From a virus: 37,688 nucleotides of DNA. Each line of letters starts with the position of its first letter. The stretch's first letter is position 1. Under the pieces are notes generated by a model. The model was not told the DNA's origin. It saw nothing but the letters and a program-made list of their open reading frames with translations, and searched no databases. The stretch is from the IMG/VR virus record IMGVR_UViG_3300042474_000722, positions 1 through 37,688 of that record; one strand, 5' to 3'. This document shows positions 6,861 to 16,000 of the stretch, piece by piece. The position numbers and the translations under genes were made by a program.

Positions 6861-7736
6861 ATGGCTGACATTGAGCGAGCTCTTAGCACGTCAGTTGCGT
6901 CTTCAGGTGCATACCTCCTCCCAGAGGTTGTTGATCCTGTAATCCGCGATTACGTTACTAAGGCTACACCTGTTCTTAGCGTTGTGACCCGCGTCAACTG
7001 GCCGACCCAGACCTACTGGATCCGCAAGCGCACCGCGCTCCCAACCGCCGCCTTCAGCACTGATGGTGGTTCGCTTCCAGCTGCGTCGGATTCGACGTAC
7101 GCCAAGGTTGCAAAGACCGTCAAGTACCTGTACACCCGTGGTGAAGTCACTGGTCCGCTTATCGCGGCTGCTGGTGGCGTTGTCAACGCGCTGCAGGAAG
7201 AGATTCGCGTTCACTCGAGCGTGATTGCTGAGCGACTCGCCACGGCGATTTGCGTAGGCGACGGCACCGAAGATACCAATGCTGGTATCGTTGGTATCAA
7301 GCACCAGATCAATACCTCTACCCCAGGCAACGAAGGTGGTACGACGGACGCTTCGGCTGCCGCTCTTACCCTTGCGATGCTTGACAAGGCTCTTGACGAC
7401 ACGAAGGGCGAAGGCGACGTTATCATGACGAGCCGCGCAGTTCGTCGTAAGATTAGCGCCCTGCTTCAGGGTCAGCAGCGCTTCCTCGACCGAGTTGAGG
7501 TTGGCGCTGGCTTCCGCGTCCTTTCGTACGACGGCGTGCCGATCGTCACGGATGACCACTACGAGGAGAACGAGATTCTCGTCTTCCGACGTGCTGACGC
7601 GAAGCTTATCGTGAACCAGGACTTCACGATGGAGATGCTTGCTAAGACGAAGGATGCTGAAGACTTCTACATTAAGGGGTACTTCGGCTTCGCTCTTGAG
7701 GGTCGCCCAGTGCGCCTCAAGAACTTCACGATCTAA
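6861..7736 (+). CDS. Major capsid protein, HK97 fold
   Basis: 291 residues, the usual length for a processed or short HK97-fold shell protein. The start has AAGGAG eight bases upstream. Features typical of the fold are seen in order: N-arm 'GAYLLPEVVDPVIRDYV', E-loop region around 'TYWIRKRTALPTAAFSTDGG', spine helix 'VVNALQEEIRVHSSVIAERLATAICVGDG', and A-domain and C-terminal strands ending in 'FALEGRPVRLKNFTI'. It assembles the icosahedral shell, with the upstream protease-scaffold as partner. A hairpin without a T-run follows the gene and may stabilise this highly expressed message. Confidence 0.92.
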   Translation: MADIERALSTSVASSGAYLLPEVVDPVIRDYVTKATPVLSVVTRVNWPTQTYWIRKRTALPTAAFSTDGGSLPAASDSTYAKVAKTVKYLYTRGEVTGPLIAAAGGVVNALQEEIRVHSSVIAERLATAICVGDGTEDTNAGIVGIKHQINTSTPGNEGGTTDASAAALTLAMLDKALDDTKGEGDVIMTSRAVRRKISALLQGQQRFLDRVEVGAGFRVLSYDGVPIVTDDHYEENEILVFRRADAKLIVNQDFTMEMLAKTKDAEDFYIKGYFGFALEGRPVRLKNFTI

Positions 7737-7761
7737 TTTTTTAGCGTGAACTAGGTGCTGC

Positions 7762-7789
7762 TAGGGGGGTGGAGAAATCCATCCCCCTA
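7762..7789 (+). other. G-run hairpin with GAAA tetraloop after the capsid gene
   Basis: A 12-bp stem (7762-7773 with 7778-7789, one G-T wobble) closes a GAAA tetraloop, a very stable GNRA loop. There is no T-tract, so it is unlikely to terminate transcription; it could block 3' exonucleases and protect the capsid mRNA, or reduce translation into the next gene 27 bases downstream. Confidence 0.6.
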
Positions 7790-7815
7790 CCACACCATAT
7801 AGAAGGAGGCACATG

Positions 7816-8052
7816 ATGCCAAAGGCTAAGAAAACTAGTATTGAGTTTATTACAGGAGATCTTGACAAGAGTCCGACACAGGACCGAGAAGGTTTTATTA
7901 AGATGGTTGCTCCAGAAAACTGGGCAAAAGTTAACTGTCTTGAAACTTTCTATGACGGAGAGGTCGAAGTAGTAGATGGAGTCGCCTACATTCCAGCTGA
8001 GAATACCCATTGGGTTAATCGGATGCGAATGAACGGGTATGAAGTAGCATGA
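7816..8052 (+). CDS. Small conserved-looking protein between capsid and glycosyltransferase
   Basis: 78 residues from ATG 7816; ATG 7813 is also possible but leaves only three bases to the AAGGAGG site (7803-7809), whereas 7816 leaves six. Not recognised. It is mixed alpha/beta, acidic in the middle, and ends 'AENTHWVNRMRMNGYEVA'. Its stop overlaps the next ATG (ATGA), so it is coupled to the glycosyltransferase. Its position just after the capsid gene would suit a decoration or head-completion factor, but nothing in the sequence proves that. Confidence 0.7.
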   Translation: MPKAKKTSIEFITGDLDKSPTQDREGFIKMVAPENWAKVNCLETFYDGEVEVVDGVAYIPAENTHWVNRMRMNGYEVA

Positions 8053-9233
8053 AGATCCTCATGCTCGGTGATTCACCATTTTTAAAGACTGGTTTTGGAA
8101 TCGTAAACTCAGTTGCTGTAGAGCACTTGAAGTCTGTCGGTCATCAGTTGGTGGTCATTGGAGGTCAGGACACGCAGAAGCGTGATCTTGGAAAAGGTCA
8201 TCACTACTATCCGATTGAGTCAATGCTGAAAGATGCGATTGGCTGGAAGAATGTATCAGTCACGCTTAAAAGGCATAAGATTGATGCAGTACACATCATT
8301 GCAGATCCAGCGACGGTAGTCATGTGGCTACTACGCCGAGATCTGATTAAGTACCCGATTACGGTTTACATGCCGATTGAGGGTGCTCCAATGAACTACA
8401 ACTGGGTTCAGGTGCTACAGCAGACACCGAACTTAAAAATCATTACATGCTCGCAGTATGGCGTAGATGAACTCAAGCGCAATGGACTTGAGTCAACGAT
8501 GGCATACCATGGAGTTTCTGATGACTTCTACCAGTATGAGCCAGAACACCGACGATTCCTTCGGGAGTCCGTAGGCTGGGACGACAAGTTTGTTGTTATG
8601 AATGTTGCTCAAAACGTTGAGCGTAAGCAGTGGCCTCGGCTATTCGAGGCGATCAAGATTGTAGCTTCTAAGCACCCGCAAGTGGTGCTCTACGCGCACA
8701 CCGTGCCGTTTGACAACTACCATCTTGGTGGACACGATCTCCCTCAGCTTGCTCACCAACTCGACATCGTGAATAACGTGCTCTTTTCTGGAAAGCACGC
8801 CAAGCACAATGACGCAGTTGCACTTACTTCCCATAACTATCCTGGTCTTGTTGATCTTTACAACATGGCTGACTGCTTCGTGCTGCCTTCGCAGGTCGAG
8901 GGATTCGGTCTCCCGATTGTTGAGGCAATGGCATGTGGTCTTCCTGTCGCACACACAAACTACGGCGCTGGCGCTGAAGTGATAGGTGACGCTGGGATTC
9001 TAATAGAGCCATATGACTGGGTAGTTAACAAGAGCCATAGCCGATACGCGAATCTCAGCCCTGAGTCAATCGCGGCAGAGATTGAGAAGATGTTCCTAAG
9101 TCCGTCTCTGCGAGAGCAGATGCGGGCTAAGGGAATGCAGCGTGCAAAGCATTTCTCATGGGACGACTACCGCACATCACTATGGAGGGCATTCAATGGC
9201 GAAGTTAAGACCCTTTCTAAAAACAACCAATAG
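8049..9233 (+). CDS. Glycosyltransferase, GT-B fold, GT4-like
   Basis: 394 residues. The N-terminus 'MKILMLGDSPFLKTGFGIVNS' is the beta-strand/loop of a GT-B Rossmann domain. The C-terminal donor domain shows 'VVMNVAQNVERKQWPRLFEA' and the E-x7-E signature EGFGLPIVEAMACGLPV (about residues 283-299), which binds the nucleotide-sugar donor. It would transfer a sugar from an activated donor to an acceptor in the cytoplasm. It lies in the head gene cluster, coupled by ATGA to the preceding gene, and overlaps the next gene by 38 bases. That context suggests it modifies a virion protein, perhaps the capsid, rather than DNA or cell surface; this is inference. Confidence 0.88.
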   Translation: MKILMLGDSPFLKTGFGIVNSVAVEHLKSVGHQLVVIGGQDTQKRDLGKGHHYYPIESMLKDAIGWKNVSVTLKRHKIDAVHIIADPATVVMWLLRRDLIKYPITVYMPIEGAPMNYNWVQVLQQTPNLKIITCSQYGVDELKRNGLESTMAYHGVSDDFYQYEPEHRRFLRESVGWDDKFVVMNVAQNVERKQWPRLFEAIKIVASKHPQVVLYAHTVPFDNYHLGGHDLPQLAHQLDIVNNVLFSGKHAKHNDAVALTSHNYPGLVDLYNMADCFVLPSQVEGFGLPIVEAMACGLPVAHTNYGAGAEVIGDAGILIEPYDWVVNKSHSRYANLSPESIAAEIEKMFLSPSLREQMRAKGMQRAKHFSWDDYRTSLWRAFNGEVKTLSKNNQ

Positions 9234-9402
9234 GCGAAGACTTACTCGTAAGTTTGCCATTAATAAAAAGTTTTCTATTTCACCAAGACGAAGAATTGCA
9301 TTCAAGCGACGAAGACTGCGTTTAATAACCAGAGCACGACTTGCTGCTGCAAAGTTAATTCCTATTTCGTTTCGTAATAAGAAAAAGCGGAAAGCAACCT
9401 AA
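9196..9402 (+). CDS. Very basic small protein
   Basis: 68 residues, roughly 40% Arg/Lys and almost free of acidic residues, with clusters such as RRRLTRK, RRRIAFKRRRLR and KKKRKAT. ATG 9196 has GGAGGG upstream and overlaps the end of the glycosyltransferase by 38 bases. A longer in-frame extension upstream lies wholly inside the transferase gene and lacks a ribosome site. The composition resembles nucleic-acid-condensing peptides or ribosomal-protein-like tails. In the head module it may be a packaged DNA-binding or internal head protein. No family recognised. Confidence 0.65.
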   Translation: MAKLRPFLKTTNRRRLTRKFAINKKFSISPRRRIAFKRRRLRLITRARLAAAKLIPISFRNKKKRKAT

Positions 9403-9411
9403 GGAGGCATA

Positions 9412-9978
9412 ATGGCGCGGAAGTACATCACCGCTACAGAGTTTAAGGATAAGCCTCTAGGCATTGCGCTGCGCCAGTACTCCAGCGACCAGTTGGACTC
9501 ATTGATTGAAATCGCAACCGAACAGGTTGAGACATTCTGCGAGCGTGTCTTTGAGCAGACAACCTACACGGAGACGTTTGTTGGGGATGGTAGCAATACC
9601 TATCTGACACTACAATATCCACTTGTCTCGGTCACGTCGATCACTGAAGTAACAATTGAAACTACACCAACGACGCAGACCGTAACACCAAATACTCTGG
9701 TTCGCACGAGCGAAACTGACAAGTTTGGTAAAGTCCGACTAGGACCAGCCAGCGAAGCAACGATTTTCTCGCCGAATTCCAAGTACACAATTGTTTATAC
9801 CGCTGGGTACGCAACGCTACCGCCAGCTATCAAGCATGCCACTGCACTCTTTGTGAGCGAGTTGGTAAAGCCTGACTACGGTGGAGCGCAAGACAGCACT
9901 CCAGAGATCATTCCTCTCAGCAGCCAACAGATCGCTGACTTGCTCAGCATCTACCGCCGCCGAAGGATTGGTGTCTAA
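9412..9978 (+). CDS. Head-tail connector (adaptor), gp6-like
   Basis: 188 residues with AAGGAGG six bases before ATG. The helical N-terminus 'QLDSLIEIATEQVETFCERVFEQTTYTETFVGDG', central beta strands beginning 'YLTLQYPLVSVTSI', and the helical 'PPAIKHATALFVSELV' C-terminus match the gp6/gp15-type head-tail connectors of HK97- and SPP1-like phages. Such proteins form the ring beneath the portal. Its stop overlaps the next ATG by one base (TAATG), so the neck genes form a coupled set. Confidence 0.85.
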   Translation: MARKYITATEFKDKPLGIALRQYSSDQLDSLIEIATEQVETFCERVFEQTTYTETFVGDGSNTYLTLQYPLVSVTSITEVTIETTPTTQTVTPNTLVRTSETDKFGKVRLGPASEATIFSPNSKYTIVYTAGYATLPPAIKHATALFVSELVKPDYGGAQDSTPEIIPLSSQQIADLLSIYRRRRIGV

Positions 9979-10736
9979 TGGCTTATACTCGTGGTCAAAA
10001 CGTACCAGCATTTGGCATCCAGCTGAAACCTTCATTTGTTAACGAGAGGATGAGAAGGTTCTTTGGAGTATCTATCGAACGAGAAGTTATCAAGTACAAT
10101 AAGGGAAAACATCTTAACGAATTTAAAGAAAACCTAAGACTATTTTCTTATTCTGCTTTTGAAGATCTTTCAAGATATATTGGTTTAAAAGTAGATGATT
10201 CTATTCGATATAGTAAAGATGCTACAACTGGGGCGAAGTTTAAACCACTTGCAAGAAAAACTATTGCTGCTAGAGCAATGGCTAAAGGCAAACATGCAAA
10301 AAATAATGTGCCACTTGCGCTTACTGGTAAACTTCACGAAATCGCAACTGGTCGTAGGATAAAGAATGCTGGCGGTAATGCTTCCAGCGGTAGCGTCCAA
10401 AAAGACGGAATTCGCTTACAGCAGCGGGTTAACTATCAGCCTGGAGAATCACAACCTGTTGGTTCATTCTATTGGCAGCTTAGCGGTCCTAAGGTACGAC
10501 ATTTATACGGATATAATCAGGTATTTAATAACGTTCGCAAGGGCGGTAAGAATAAAGGCAAATCAATGCCATTTGAGGCTAAAGTTCCAGCTCGACCATT
10601 CGTGCCAAAGTTTACGAATAGTTTTTTTAAGATCTGGAAATCTCAATTGGATAAAGACTTTAAAAAGATTATTAACGCTTCCGTACAAGGGTCTAAGCCA
10701 ATTATCAAGAGCTACGGGTACGTTGACAAATTCTGA
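9978..10736 (+). CDS. Probable neck/tail-completion protein
   Basis: 252 residues, strongly basic. 'PLALTGKLHEIATGRRI' (near residue 113) and 'ARPFVPKFTNSFFKIW' (near 212) resemble the 'pLxxTGxLxxS' and 'ARPFxG' motifs of HK97 gp10-like tail completion and Mu virion-morphogenesis proteins. The N-terminal 100 residues are unrecognised. The order connector, this gene, tail terminator, tail tube is as in HK97-type phages. Codons are noticeably AT-richer than in the neighbouring tail-tube gene. Confidence 0.6.
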   Translation: MAYTRGQNVPAFGIQLKPSFVNERMRRFFGVSIEREVIKYNKGKHLNEFKENLRLFSYSAFEDLSRYIGLKVDDSIRYSKDATTGAKFKPLARKTIAARAMAKGKHAKNNVPLALTGKLHEIATGRRIKNAGGNASSGSVQKDGIRLQQRVNYQPGESQPVGSFYWQLSGPKVRHLYGYNQVFNNVRKGGKNKGKSMPFEAKVPARPFVPKFTNSFFKIWKSQLDKDFKKIINASVQGSKPIIKSYGYVDKF

Positions 10737-10748
10737 TAGGAGACACCC

Positions 10749-11219
10749 GTGGAAGAAATTGTTGACCGTCTTATTGAAGAGATCAAAACATTGACGAGCT
10801 TGACTCGCGCCGACGGTGGTCTCGCAGATGTCCTAGAAGTAAAGTCAGTCTATTTTGGAGATCCTGGCATCATCCCACAAAGCCTTATGCCTTGTGTGAT
10901 GGTTGAGCCAATTGCTGAGTCTCCAAATGGAGAGACAACCTCTTATGACAAGAGGTTTATGGAGATCAACATCCTTTTGATGCTTGATGCTCGAGAGTAC
11001 TTTGAAGTGGACGCTGAAGAGGCAATGGGAGATCGTAAACTTGTCCAGTCTGCCGCGCTGGTCTCCCGATATTTTAGGTCTCAGGACAAGCGACAGCTTG
11101 GCGGACTAGTCAATGACATCATGGTGAATGATACCACCTATGATATCCAAGATCGTGGTAACGCGATCGTCAAAACAGCAAGGGTCAACCTTCAAATCAT
11201 GAAGGCGTTTACCCGCTAA
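10749..11219 (+). CDS. Probable tail terminator protein
   Basis: 156 residues from a GTG start with GGAG six bases upstream. The mix of an N-terminal helix (VDRLIEEIKTLTSL), central strands (MPCVMVEPIAESP, MEINILLMLDAREYF) and a late helix fits the lambda gpU/SPP1 gp17-type fold that caps the tail tube and joins it to the head. The assignment rests mainly on position before the tail tube gene and on length. Confidence 0.55.
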   Translation: MEEIVDRLIEEIKTLTSLTRADGGLADVLEVKSVYFGDPGIIPQSLMPCVMVEPIAESPNGETTSYDKRFMEINILLMLDAREYFEVDAEEAMGDRKLVQSAALVSRYFRSQDKRQLGGLVNDIMVNDTTYDIQDRGNAIVKTARVNLQIMKAFTR

Positions 11220-11230
11220 GGAGAAAATAC

Positions 11231-12238
11231 ATGGCTAACAACATTGGCGTTGGCGCTCTAGGGTATATCGCCTACGGTAAGGAGTCCACTGAGGGCACCT
11301 TTATCACAGCGACTAAGTTCCTCGCTGCCAACAGCTTTAACTTCGACGACACAAACGAATACCTCAGCCCGATGACGATTCGCGGTACTAAGGATATGAC
11401 TCTTGCTATGCCTGCTCCGTTCAACGTGACGGGTACGCTTGAGATGCCTCTTGTGCCAGACGACATCGAGTTGCTTCTTAAGTCTGCGTTCTCGGCTTCT
11501 ACGGTTACAACCGCTGGGGCATCGAGCAGCTATTCACACGTCTTTACCCCTGGCGCTATCTCTCCAACGTTTACGTTTGAGGGTTACACGGGTGGTAGCG
11601 ACGGTCTCACCACGGACGGCTTGATTCGCCAGTACGGTGGTGTTCGCGTGAACACGCTTGAGCTCCGCGCATCCTTCGGTGAAATCGTAACGGCTTCATT
11701 CGGTCTCGACGGTTCAACCCGACAGACAAAGCCGCTTTCTGGTGGAAACCTTGATCCACTCACGCCTAGCTACGCTGCAACGTCGCTTCAGCCTTTCCAC
11801 TTCAATGGTGCAAAGGTTCAGTTTGACGGTACTGACAAGGCAACTGTGAAGGATCTTACCTTCTCGATTAATAACAATGTGGAGCACATCGGTACCCTCC
11901 GACAGACCCGCAACTTCAGCCGTGTTGCCTCTGGCGCACGCGAAATTACGATGTCGATGTCCATGGACTTCCAGGACACAAGCGACTATCAGGCTCTCCT
12001 CGACGAGGACGAGTTTGGCGTAACGCTGGTATTCCGTGGCTCCCTTGTTGGCGGCTCGGTATACAACCAACTTACTGTTGACCTTCCACGCGTAAAGTTC
12101 CGCCGAGTCGGTGTGCCGATCTCTGCTGGCGACTTTATTACCCAGGATGTTGAGTGCACGGTTCTTAAGCCGAATGCATCAAACATTGCTACGGTGACGC
12201 TGGTCAACGGCAAGAGCGCTGCTCTCGCTGGTCTTTGA
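11231..12238 (+). CDS. Major tail tube protein
   Basis: 335 residues starting behind AAGGAG. The N-terminus 'GVGALGYIAYGKESTEGTF' and repeated beta-strand segments ('TLEMPLVPDDIELLLKSAF', 'SHVFTPGAISPTFTFEGY', 'ASFGEIVTASFGLDG') are typical of Phage_tail-type tube proteins, which polymerise as hexameric rings around the tape measure. It is somewhat longer than minimal tube proteins, so an added C-terminal domain is likely. It stands before the tail chaperone pair, as expected. Codon use is the most biased in the tail region, consistent with high expression. Confidence 0.85.
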   Translation: MANNIGVGALGYIAYGKESTEGTFITATKFLAANSFNFDDTNEYLSPMTIRGTKDMTLAMPAPFNVTGTLEMPLVPDDIELLLKSAFSASTVTTAGASSSYSHVFTPGAISPTFTFEGYTGGSDGLTTDGLIRQYGGVRVNTLELRASFGEIVTASFGLDGSTRQTKPLSGGNLDPLTPSYAATSLQPFHFNGAKVQFDGTDKATVKDLTFSINNNVEHIGTLRQTRNFSRVASGAREITMSMSMDFQDTSDYQALLDEDEFGVTLVFRGSLVGGSVYNQLTVDLPRVKFRRVGVPISAGDFITQDVECTVLKPNASNIATVTLVNGKSAALAGL

Positions 12239-12274
12239 TCTAATATAGTATAAGAAAGAGGAGTTAAGACTTCC

Positions 12275-12649
12275 ATGACTGAAAATACTTCAAAGTTCCT
12301 TCGTCCTGTTGATAAGACGTTGACGAAGCGATACGAACACGACTCTGGCGATTGGATTGAACTTCGCCAGAATCTCTCAAAGCGTGAGGTTAACGCAATC
12401 CTTCGCGTCATGCCAACTGATGTTGCTGACAGCACGAAGGAAAAGAGCGGGGCTGAAATGGTAGACGTTCTTACGTCTGTCGCAGAAACCCTGTTCACAA
12501 ACCTCGTTGTCGGCTGGTCAGTCGACGACTCTCCCAAGGTAGAGACCTACCTTTCCCTTCCAAGTGATGCTGCTAACTGGGTTGATAAGATTCTGTTTGA
12601 GCACTTCAACGGTCAGTCACTAAGTGGTGACGAAGCGGGAAAGCAGTAG
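12275..12649 (+). CDS. Tail assembly chaperone, short form (gpG-like)
   Basis: 124 residues, acidic and largely helical, with 'DWIELRQNLSKREVNAILRVMP' near the start and ending 'SGDEAGKQ'. Position between tail tube and tape measure and the slippery heptamer at the 3' end identify it as the zero-frame member of the chaperone pair that coats the tape measure during tail assembly. GAGGAG stands about 11 bases before the ATG, a longer gap than usual. Confidence 0.85.
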   Translation: MTENTSKFLRPVDKTLTKRYEHDSGDWIELRQNLSKREVNAILRVMPTDVADSTKEKSGAEMVDVLTSVAETLFTNLVVGWSVDDSPKVETYLSLPSDAANWVDKILFEHFNGQSLSGDEAGKQ

Positions 12650-12945
12650 ACCTCGCTAAGGCGGCGGCGGAAGGATACACAAGAGGAAATATTTTCCAAA
12701 AGTATCCACGTTTAGCTGAGGCGTACGCCCTATTTGACCAATGCCGAGTACGGCAACTAGTAGTTCATGAAGTACCGAAGCCTGGAGGCAAACAAACGGA
12801 GATCCGAATGGTCTATGTACCAGTCGGATACTCCTTCTTGCCATACCAGGGAGGACTGCTCGATCAGCCTTCTTATATTGTTGATGCCTTTTCCCAGTTT
12901 ATGCATGGGGAACGTATAGCATCCAATAAATCGCTGACGAAGTAG
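12275..12945 (+). CDS. Tail assembly chaperone, frameshift fusion (gpGT-like)
   Basis: A -1 slip on GGGAAAG (12637-12643) takes the ribosome past the stop at 12647 into an open frame resuming at 12643 (AVDLAKAAAEGYTRG...). It stays open for exactly 100 codons to a TAG at 12943-12945, giving about 223 residues. The extension has 'YAPLAEAYALFDQC'-like helical and 'QTEIRMVYVPVGYSFLPYQGG' segments and contains no usable start of its own. This is the lambda G/GT arrangement; the T part is known to bind the tail tube protein. The terminator stem starts six bases after the stop. Confidence 0.88.
12637..12643 (+). other. Slippery heptamer GGGAAAG for -1 frameshifting
   Basis: The heptamer is in the correct register (G GGA AAG in the zero frame), four codons before the zero-frame stop counting the GGA codon as first, and is identical to the lambda G/GT slippery sequence. 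Both tRNAs can re-pair after a -1 shift. No strong pseudoknot is obvious by eye downstream. Confidence 0.88.
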
Positions 12946-12950
12946 CCACT

Positions 12951-12989
12951 AGATGCCCACACAGGCTCCCCCTGTGTGGGCATCTTTTT
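12951..12989 (+). terminator. Strong intrinsic terminator inside the late cluster
   Basis: A perfect 15-bp stem (12951-12965 with 12971-12985, loop CTCCC) runs straight into TTTTTATTT. It sits between the chaperone fusion stop (12945) and the tape measure ribosome site (about 12998-13004). As written it would stop much transcription before the tape measure, so tail-tip and fibre genes must depend on readthrough, antitermination or another promoter. Confidence 0.88.
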
Positions 12990-13006
12990 ATTTCTCTGGA
13001 GGTGAA

Positions 13007-16000
13007 ATGGCAGACGTAAAATTTAATGCGCGAGTAGAAGCGGATCTAAGTCCTCTTTCCCAGGCAGCATCTAATATGGCTGGGATCTTTGCAAAATTCG
13101 CCCCGAAGGATCTGAAGAAGCAGTATGAAGAACTTGGTCGATTTATTGGTAAAGCTCTTGACCCACAACAGGGTCTAAAGAACGTACCAATTTCTGGTCG
13201 AGTAAAGATTGGATCTGAAATTGCCAAGGGCATGGGTGAGGCGGAAAAAACCGTCAACAGTCTGGCAAGAAGCCTTGGTGGTAAACTCGGCAAAGAGTTC
13301 GAGTCTGTTAATACTACTGCAAACAAAGTTAAGCGAACTACAAAAGACCTTGAAGCTAAAGCCCTTGAAAGAACGCTGCGGAATTCTGCTAATGAAGTTC
13401 CAAAGATTAGCACCGCGCTCTTTAAGGTTAACGGAGTATGGCGACAGATTTCTGCTGAGGCAGAAGGATACCGAAAAAAGCTTAAGGATCAAGGTACTCA
13501 AGTAAGCGAAGTTCGTAAGCGAGTTTCTGATCTTCGCAAAGAATACGATCTTCGTGTTCCTCTTGCGACTAATGCAGCTGGCGTTAAAAAGCTTGGTGAA
13601 ACCCAGCAACGTCTTAAGCGAGCAGAAGCCGAACTTACTAAACTTGTTACTAGATATACCGCTGAACAAAAAGCTCAAGAAAACGAACGAAACCGTATTC
13701 TTGGAACAATTAATAATTCACTTACTGCTGGTCTCTCTACTCTTAAACTAACAAAAGCAGAAGAGGCTAAGCTCACAACAAGCGAGAAGCTTCGGCTTGT
13801 TACGCAAAAGCAAATTACTGAAGAGCAAAAGCGTCAAACAGAAATTGCAACTCGTCAGGCTGCAATTGACCAAGCTCGTAGGCAAGCATATGCTCTAACC
13901 ATTGCTGGTGGTCAGCTCAAGAACTACGGCGATCAGCTACAAGCTCTTGGTCGACAATCATCTCAGGCATTTGGAGACGTTGAGTTCCAAGTCCTTCGCG
14001 CTGCAGCTGCAACAAGCGGCTCGAGGGATATGGTCGTAGAAATGACTGAAGAGTCAAAGCGACTATCTGAGCAAATGGGATATTTTAAGTCCGAAGAAAT
14101 TGCCAGGGGCATGTACTTCTTCGCATCGACGACTGGATCTGCAGTAAATAGCGTCGAAGAACTAAGCATAATGATGGGTCAACTTACGCCTATCATGCAA
14201 GCTGCTGCTATTACACAAAGCGACATGGAAGCAACGATTAAGGGTGTCTACGGAATCCTTAATCAGTTTAGTCGACCCATGGAAGACGCAGCATCAGTAA
14301 CTGAGATGCTCTACTATGCAGCGCAAAAGACTGCAGCAGAGCTTCCAGATTTCGTTGAATCTTTGAAGATGCTTGGTCCTGTGGCAGCACAGGCTGGGGT
14401 AAGCTTCGAAGATACCCTAAAAGCGCTTGCAATTCTTGCAGACAACGGAATTCGTGGAACAATGGCTGGACGTGCTGTTCGCCAAATGTTCCTTCAGCTA
14501 AACGATCCAGCAGCAAGGGCAACCAAAGCGCTGGACAAAGCAGTAAAATCACAACTTGGTTTAAACAAGAGCTTTAAACAGCTCGTGTTCCCAAAGGGCG
14601 AATTTATTGGTATGGCTGGTTACATTCGCACACTTGCGAAAGTAACTGCAAATATGAACGACGAGCAAAAAGGTAACATCATTGGTGTTATCGCAACTGC
14701 TGCAGAAGTTCCAGCACTTACAAAGCTTATTGAAGTTGAAACCGAAGCAATGAAGCGTGGTACAAGTGCCATTAGTGATAACACTAAGGGCGTTGGAGAC
14801 GCAACAAGAGCTCGTGAACTATTTGCACAATCAGTAGATCTTGTTTCGCAGTCTACAAAGGCTGCTCTCGGCAGGATCGATAACGCAATTCAAAATATTA
14901 AAGCAACGTTTGGTGAGGCACTAGCCCCAGCAATTGAAGATCTATCATTCCGACTAGCAGGTATTGCTAAGAGGTTTGACGAATTTTCAAGAGCAAACCC
15001 AGAATTGCTTAAAACTGTAGCAACACTTACTGTTCTTGCAGGAGTTGCAATGACAGCTGGAGGAGCAATCCTCGGTCTTGTCGGAGCTATCCTGCTGGTT
15101 ACGCGAGTAGCATTTAAGGAAATCGCACTGCTTGTTGGCGGTGTGTCTAAGGTTGGTCCAGCAGCAGCTGGTGCAGCTACTGCAGCAGAAGGAATGACAA
15201 GCGTTGCGGCTGGCGCAATTAACGCCACTCGCGCAATGAATCCCTTTACTGCTACATTTAAGTTCCTTAGTGGACTTGTTACAGGACTAGGAAATAAGAT
15301 TAAAGCTCCGTTTGTCGCACTAAGCGGAGGAGCAAAAGCTTCTACTGGCATTATGGCTGGTTTGGGGAAGACGTTAAGTGGCTTCCTTGGTGGAATTACC
15401 AAGTTTGCACGGTTCATTTCTATCACATGGCAAGCATTCCTAACGATTGCTGCTGGTATTTTTGTCGGGTTCTTCCAGGCAATTAGCGGTGGAAAGAAAG
15501 AGACTGACGCACTTTCAGGCGCTGTAAGTGTCCTTGGAGAAGTGTTCAAGTTTGTTAGCGGTGTTCTTGATGTCGTTACAGCTGGCTTTGGCTTGCTGTT
15601 TGAGGCTGCAAGATTTGTAGGAATTCAGCTTGGAAAGATGTTTGGACCAGATGGTCCTCTTGGATTCCTTCCAGGTCTTATTGGCACAGTGTTTGGCGGA
15701 ATCGGAGACCTTCTTGGTCATATCGGTAATGCAATCAATACTGTTACAGCTGAGTTTAAGAAACTAAACGACGACTCGCTTGACCCTAATAAAGAAAAAC
15801 TTAAAGAAATTGAACTACAGATTGCTTCTTTGACGGAGCAGTCTTCAAGGTTCTACGGAGCTGCAGCAGAAGATAATGCTGCTAGGATTAAGCAACTCGA
15901 GAATGAAAAGAAGTATCTTGAAGATCTAATCAGCTCTACGTCTAGAACTGCTTTGGAGCAAGAGAAGAGAATCTCTCAAGCTAAAGAGATTCAAACGCAG

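Noticed and set aside
12953-13006. An 18-residue N-terminal extension of the tape measure protein
   Set aside because: The ATG at 12953 lies within the terminator stem and has no ribosome site, while ATG 13007 follows GGAGGTG.
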